From the NCBI RefSeq assembly GCF_044628455.1, contig NZ_JBIYZW010000002.1, forward strand, positions 992,001 to 1,056,000: a DNA stretch of 64,000 nucleotides, given 5' to 3'. The DNA comes from Solirubrum sp044628455 (GTDB taxonomy: Bacteria > Bacteroidota > Bacteroidia > Cytophagales > Hymenobacteraceae). A program made the translations under genes and the position numbers. Shown piece by piece: positions 60,339 to 64,000 of this stretch (position 1 is its first letter; every line of letters begins with the position of its first letter). A model generated the notes under the pieces. The model was given only the letters and a program-made list of their open reading frames with translations. It did no database searches and was not told the DNA's origin.

Positions 60339-61319
60339 TTAATCCTCTACGCTGCCTAGCTCGGCCCCCGCGGGCTGGGCCGGGTTGCTGCGGGCCGGCC
60401 GGGCTCCGCCCAGCACTACCAGCATCACGGCCAGCACAATGAGCGCCGCCCCGCCGGTCATCTGCAGGTTCAGCGCCTCGCCGGCAAAGGCCCAGCCCAA
60501 CAACACCGCCACCACCGGGTTCACGAAGGCGTAGGTGCCGGCCAGCGTCGGCTGGGTTACGCGCAGCAGCCAGATGTAGGCCGAAAACGCCACCCACGAG
60601 CCGAACGACACCAGATAGGCAAAGGCCAGCCAGGGCTTCAGGCCGATGCCCGTGAGGTGAAAGCGTGGCGCCTCGCCGTGCACGAGGCCCGCCAGCAGCA
60701 GGAAAAAGCCCCCGCACAGCATCTGCATGCCTACGCCCAGGAAGGGCGAGCCGCCGATGGGTTTCTGCTTGGAGTACAGCGAGCCGACCGACCACATAAA
60801 CGAGGCCAGCAGCACGGCGGCAATGCCCAGCGCGGGCTGGCCCGGAATGAGCACCGGCGCCGCGCTGCGGGTGCTGGCCAGCAGGTACATGCCGCCGAGC
60901 CCCAGCCCCAAACCCAGCAGCACCTTGCCGTTGGGCCGGGGCGTGAGGTCGCTCCACCAGCCCAACACCGCCAGGAACATGGGCACCGAGGCCACCAGCA
61001 GCGCGGCCAGCCCCGAGGGAATGTACTGCTGAGCGAAGGTGGTGCCGCCGTTGCCAAACAAGGGCAGACACAGCCCCACCACGGCCGCCCGCAGCCAGTC
61101 CTGCCGGCTGGGAGCGGCTGCCCCGCTCAGGCGCATCACTATGTATTGCGCGCCGCCCGCCAGCAGGTAGCGCGTGGCCGACAGCAGAAACGGCGGCCAG
61201 GCCGTCAGCGCCACCTTGGAGGCCAGGTAGGTAGAGCCCCAGATCAAATACAAAGCGGCCAGCGCCGCGCCTACCAGCAGGGCGGAAGGGCGAGGGGCAG
61301 CAGAAGCAACAGCAGGCAT
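60339..61319 (-). CDS. EamA-family permease, YedA-like
   Basis: The 326-residue protein has about ten membrane helices in two EamA halves: LYLIWGSTYLASKVALTAWP, FAQQYIPSGLAALLVASVPM and WSVGSLYSKQKP, then WVAFSAYIWLLRVTQPTLAG, TYAFVNPVVAVLLGWAFAGE. Family members export amino acids, nucleobases or drugs; substrate unknown. The ATG at 61319 is used. A polar C-terminal tail follows the last helix. It is unrelated in neighbourhood to the island's EamA gene. Confidence 0.9.
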   Translation of the reverse strand: MPAVASAAPRPSALLVGAALAALYLIWGSTYLASKVALTAWPPFLLSATRYLLAGGAQYIVMRLSGAAAPSRQDWLRAAVVGLCLPLFGNGGTTFAQQYIPSGLAALLVASVPMFLAVLGWWSDLTPRPNGKVLLGLGLGLGGMYLLASTRSAAPVLIPGQPALGIAAVLLASFMWSVGSLYSKQKPIGGSPFLGVGMQMLCGGFFLLLAGLVHGEAPRFHLTGIGLKPWLAFAYLVSFGSWVAFSAYIWLLRVTQPTLAGTYAFVNPVVAVLLGWAFAGEALNLQMTGGAALIVLAVMLVVLGGARPARSNPAQPAGAELGSVED

Positions 61320-61936
61320 AGTCAACAGCGCAAAATCGGCGGCGGCAAAAACGCAGCGCAGCCTTCTACGGTCCCGCAAACCTAGCGGCCACCCCGGCGG
61401 CATCCTAACCCTGGTACTTCCCACGACTTCCGCCCCGCCGTTGCCGCCGGTTAGCCGGCCGCTACAGCGCCGGTAAATCGGTAGCGGAAATGTGTGACCC
61501 CAAAGCCATATTTGCTAAGCGGAGTACCCCATTGGCCCATTTGCCTTGTAGTAAACTTGCTTACTTACTTGTTAGTAACCGGGGTTATTAATGTGCAATG
61601 GCGTTAAACAGGCCTTGCCATTTTGCAAGGCCCGCAAGCCTCCAGCGTCGGTGGACTGAGCGTTGGACAAGGCAACTTTCCTCTTTGTGAATCGCAGATC
61701 AGCGTAGCCGAGAAGGGCATGTCATGGCTTCAGCCGTTCGGGTGTTAGCTCCGTTGACCTTTGGTTGCCGGCGTTGAAACAATGCCGCCGGAACAACTCA
61801 GCGCCCTCTGTGGTAACCTCTGCTCCTTCTGCGGGCTAACCACCTAAAGGGCTAACCGGCTAAACAACGTCAGCATCCGGCGCTGGGCATTCTGCCTTAC
61901 CTTTGCCCGCAGCGCATCACCCCAACTGACTTCAGC
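61320..61936. other. Intergenic region upstream of lpd
   Basis: A 617-bp stretch without recognised coding region. It contains a short hairpin (GGCCTTGC at 61611-61618, GCAAGGCC at 61625-61632) and the lpd promoter element at its right end. No RNA gene or riboswitch was recognised. Confidence 0.6.
61898..61905 (+). promoter_or_regulatory. Promoter -7 element of lpd
   Basis: TACCTTTG matches TAnnTTTG, 31 nt before the lpd ATG. The expected -33 position has no TTTG. Confidence 0.6.
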
Positions 61937-63343
61937 ATGAACCAATACGACGTTACCGTCATCGGCTCCGGCCCCGGCGGCTACGTGGCGGCCATCCGCT
62001 GCGCCCAGCTCGGCTTCAAAACAGCCCTCATCGAGAAATACCCCACCCTCGGCGGCACCTGCCTCAACGTGGGCTGCATCCCCTCGAAGGCGCTGCTTGA
62101 CTCGACCGAGCACTTCCACAACGCCGGCCACACCTTCAAGGAGCATGGCATCGAGCTGAGCGAGCTGCGCATCAACATGAACCAGCTCATCGACCGCAAA
62201 AACGGGGTGGTGAAGGCCAACACCGACGGCATTCAGTTCCTCATGAAGAAGAACAAGATCGAGGTGCTGCGCGGCGTGGGCTCGTTCATCGACAAAAACC
62301 ACATCAGCATCACGCCCACCGAGGGCGGCGAGGCCCAGCAGATCGAAACCAAGCACGTCATCATTGCCACCGGCTCCAAGCCCACCGTGCTGCCCTTCAT
62401 TGCTCAGGACAAGGAGCGCATCATCACCAGCACCGAGGCCCTCAACATCCGCGAAGTGCCCAAGCACCTGATCGTGATTGGCGGCGGCGTTATCGGCCTG
62501 GAAATGGCCTCGGTGTACGCCCGCCTCGGCGCCAAGGTGTCGGTGGTGGAATACACCGACAGCATTATTCCCACCATGGACGGCGCGCTGGGCAAGGAGC
62601 TCAAGCGCGTGCTCGGCAAAATCGGTATTCAGTTCTTCCTCTCGCACAAAGTCACCGGTGCCACCCGCGCGGGCGACACCGTGACGGTAACCGCTACCAA
62701 CCCCAAGGGCGAGGAAGTGAAGTTCGAGGGTGACTACTGCCTGGTGGCCGTGGGCCGCTCGCCCTACACCGCGGGCCTGAACCTGGAAGCCGCCGGCGTG
62801 CAGCTCGAAGAGCGCGGCCGCATCAAAGTCAACGACCACCTCGAAACCAGCACGCCCGGCATCTACGCCATCGGCGACGTGATTCGCGGCGCCATGCTGG
62901 CCCACAAGGCCGAGGAAGAAGGCGTGTACGTGGCCGAGCGCCTCGCCGGCCAGAAGCCGCACGTTAACTACCTGCTGATTCCCGGCGTGGTGTACACCTG
63001 GCCGGAAGTGGCCGGCGTGGGCTACACCGAAGAGCAGCTCAAGGAAGCCGGCCGCGCCTACAAAACCGGCTCCTTCCCCTTCCGCGCCTCGGGCCGCGCC
63101 CGCGCCTCCATGGACCTCGACGGCTTCGTGAAGGTGCTGGCCGACAAGGAAACCGACGAAATCCTGGGCGTGCACATGATCGGCCCGCGCATCGCCGACC
63201 TCATTGCCGAAGCCGTAACGGCCATGGAGTTCCGCGCCTCCGCCGAGGACGTGGCCCGCATGAGCCACGCCCACCCCACCTACGCCGAAGCCATGAAGGA
63301 AGCCTGCCTCGCCGCCACCGAGAACCGGGCCATCCACATGTAA
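61937..63343 (+). CDS. lpd: Dihydrolipoyl dehydrogenase (E3)
   Basis: The 468-residue FAD enzyme reoxidises dihydrolipoyl groups of the 2-oxoacid dehydrogenases and the glycine cleavage system. It has the FAD motif IGSGPGGYVAAIR, the redox-active disulfide GGTCLNVGCIPSK (Cys42, Cys47), the NAD motif VIGGGVIGLEM, GRSPYTAGLNL, and the His-Glu pair in SHAHPTYAEAMKEA. Length and motifs are those of LpdA. It serves OdhA/B, the fused E1 complex and GcvP. Confidence 0.97.
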   Translation: MNQYDVTVIGSGPGGYVAAIRCAQLGFKTALIEKYPTLGGTCLNVGCIPSKALLDSTEHFHNAGHTFKEHGIELSELRINMNQLIDRKNGVVKANTDGIQFLMKKNKIEVLRGVGSFIDKNHISITPTEGGEAQQIETKHVIIATGSKPTVLPFIAQDKERIITSTEALNIREVPKHLIVIGGGVIGLEMASVYARLGAKVSVVEYTDSIIPTMDGALGKELKRVLGKIGIQFFLSHKVTGATRAGDTVTVTATNPKGEEVKFEGDYCLVAVGRSPYTAGLNLEAAGVQLEERGRIKVNDHLETSTPGIYAIGDVIRGAMLAHKAEEEGVYVAERLAGQKPHVNYLLIPGVVYTWPEVAGVGYTEEQLKEAGRAYKTGSFPFRASGRARASMDLDGFVKVLADKETDEILGVHMIGPRIADLIAEAVTAMEFRASAEDVARMSHAHPTYAEAMKEACLAATENRAIHM

Positions 63344-63369
63344 TACCGCCCGCAAGGCACTCAGCCCAA

Positions 63370-63397
63370 CGGCCAGCTCCACCCCGGGGCTGGCCGT
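63370..63397 (+). terminator. Terminator after lpd
   Basis: ACGGCCAGC and GCTGGCCGT flank 10 partly paired nucleotides and are followed by TTGGTTTTT. Confidence 0.75.
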
Positions 63398-63484
63398 TTG
63401 GTTTTTGGCGGGGGCCGCGTTGCGGCCCGCGGGCAAATGCCTAAGTTTAGCCGCTGTCCGACAATTGTTTAATCTCTTTCCGGT

Positions 63485-64000
63485 ATGCCGCACCTGTTTA
63501 CTCGTCTTGCTTACCCGCTGCTGGTCCTGCTGGCGCTGCTCAACGCTCGCCCCGCCGCCGCGCAAACCTGGCAGTGGACGGCCCGCACCGAGGGCATCGG
63601 CACCAACTACTCGGTGCTGAAGATGACCACCGACGCGGCCGGCAACGTCTACCTGGCCGGGCGCCACACCGGCGCCGTGCACGCGGGCAGCATCGTGGTG
63701 CCGGCCCCCAGCCGCTGGAGCATGTTCGTGGCCAAAGTCTCGCCCACCGGGCAGTGGCTCTGGGTCCGAACCACCGGCAACGGTATCTTCGAGGAAGTAA
63801 CCGGCTTGGCCGTCGACGCCACCGGCACCCACGTGTACGTGGCCGGCACGCTCAGCAGCGGCACCTACGTGCTGGGCAGCAGCACCGTCACCATCCCCCC
63901 AGTGGTGTGTACCCACGGTGCCGTGTTTGGCTCGCTGTCGGCCGCCACGGGGGCGTGGGAGTGGGCCCAGGGCGCCAACAACGGCTCGGGCATTAAGGGC
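63485..64000 (+). CDS. Secreted repeat protein, 3' end outside window
   Basis: The visible 172 codons start with a signal peptide (LLVLLALLNARPAAAQ). The mature part has propeller-like repeats: MTTDAAGNVYLAGRHTGAVH, FVAKVSPTGQWLWVRTTGNG, LAVDATGTHVYVAGTLSSGT, and WEWAQGANNGSGI. The pattern D-x-x-G-N-x-Y-x-x-G is that of SBBP/beta-propeller proteins, often T9SS cargo in this phylum. No stop is reached, so the protein continues beyond 64000. Confidence 0.75.
   Translation, partial: MPHLFTRLAYPLLVLLALLNARPAAAQTWQWTARTEGIGTNYSVLKMTTDAAGNVYLAGRHTGAVHAGSIVVPAPSRWSMFVAKVSPTGQWLWVRTTGNGIFEEVTGLAVDATGTHVYVAGTLSSGTYVLGSSTVTIPPVVCTHGAVFGSLSAATGAWEWAQGANNGSGIKG

Overview
The window looks like part of the chromosome of a high-GC Bacteroidota species of the Cytophagales, most likely Hymenobacter or a close relative. 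Evidence for this is a C-terminal type IX secretion (T9SS) signal, the promoter element TAnnTTTG without clear Shine-Dalgarno sites, Bacteroidota-typical families (DUF1599, DoxX/BT_3928, YtxJ, DUF4136, fused E1 alpha/beta) and the folP-dacA gene order. The assignment is inferred from reading protein families; no database search was run. One assembly gap of 238 N lies at 2650-2887, and a gene at the right end runs off the window.

Layout. 1-14.5 kb: a spondin-domain lipoprotein, DUF3891 and YihY/BrkB proteins, epimerase-type threonine dehydrogenase (tdh), a patatin, an exported amidohydrolase divergent from an S41 peptidase, glycine C-acetyltransferase (kbl), a T9SS propeller protein, and a two-gene unit of an M19 dipeptidase and a CHAP peptidoglycan hydrolase. 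14.8-21.4 kb: dacA and folP, DUF1599, a DoxX/MauE protein, an ABC permease, aroK, a membrane fatty acid hydroxylase-like protein and a small membrane lipoprotein. 21.5-28.75 kb: a compact genomic island inserted at the 3' end of tRNA-Asn, bounded by 24-bp att-like repeats. It carries a tyrosine integrase, an excisionase-like HTH protein, a possible Rep protein and a cargo of MocR regulator, EamA exporter and a YbaK/PrdX-like deacylase. 28.9-42.1 kb: a degenerate Rieske lipoprotein, 3-hydroxyacyl-CoA dehydrogenase, pheS, small secreted proteins, an M16 peptidase, a fused 2-oxoacid dehydrogenase E1, ytxJ, OsmC, lipA and paired small lipoproteins. 42.2-64 kb: gcvP, a lysine-ketoglutarate reductase-like oxidoreductase, DUF1206, lineage-specific proteins, odhA-odhB, a truncated haemoglobin, DUF4126, an EamA permease, lpd and a partial secreted protein.

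How the genes fit together. The window is rich in lipoate-dependent and glycine/threonine metabolism. Tdh and Kbl convert threonine to glycine and acetyl-CoA. GcvP oxidises glycine. OdhA/OdhB and the fused E1 belong to 2-oxoacid dehydrogenase complexes. LipA makes the lipoyl cofactor and Lpd is the shared E3 subunit.

The most unusual signal is a set of short sequences built from degenerate 7-nt units, seen at 16567-16656, 18496-18650, 30904-31013 (in frame inside pheS) and 57888-57918 (in frame in an odhB linker). In three of them related units face each other around a short unique core. A separate array of ten degenerate 21-nt units (three times 7) lies at 34567-34776 upstream of the fused E1 gene. 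These share a period but not a sequence, and could be products of one unknown repeat-generating process.
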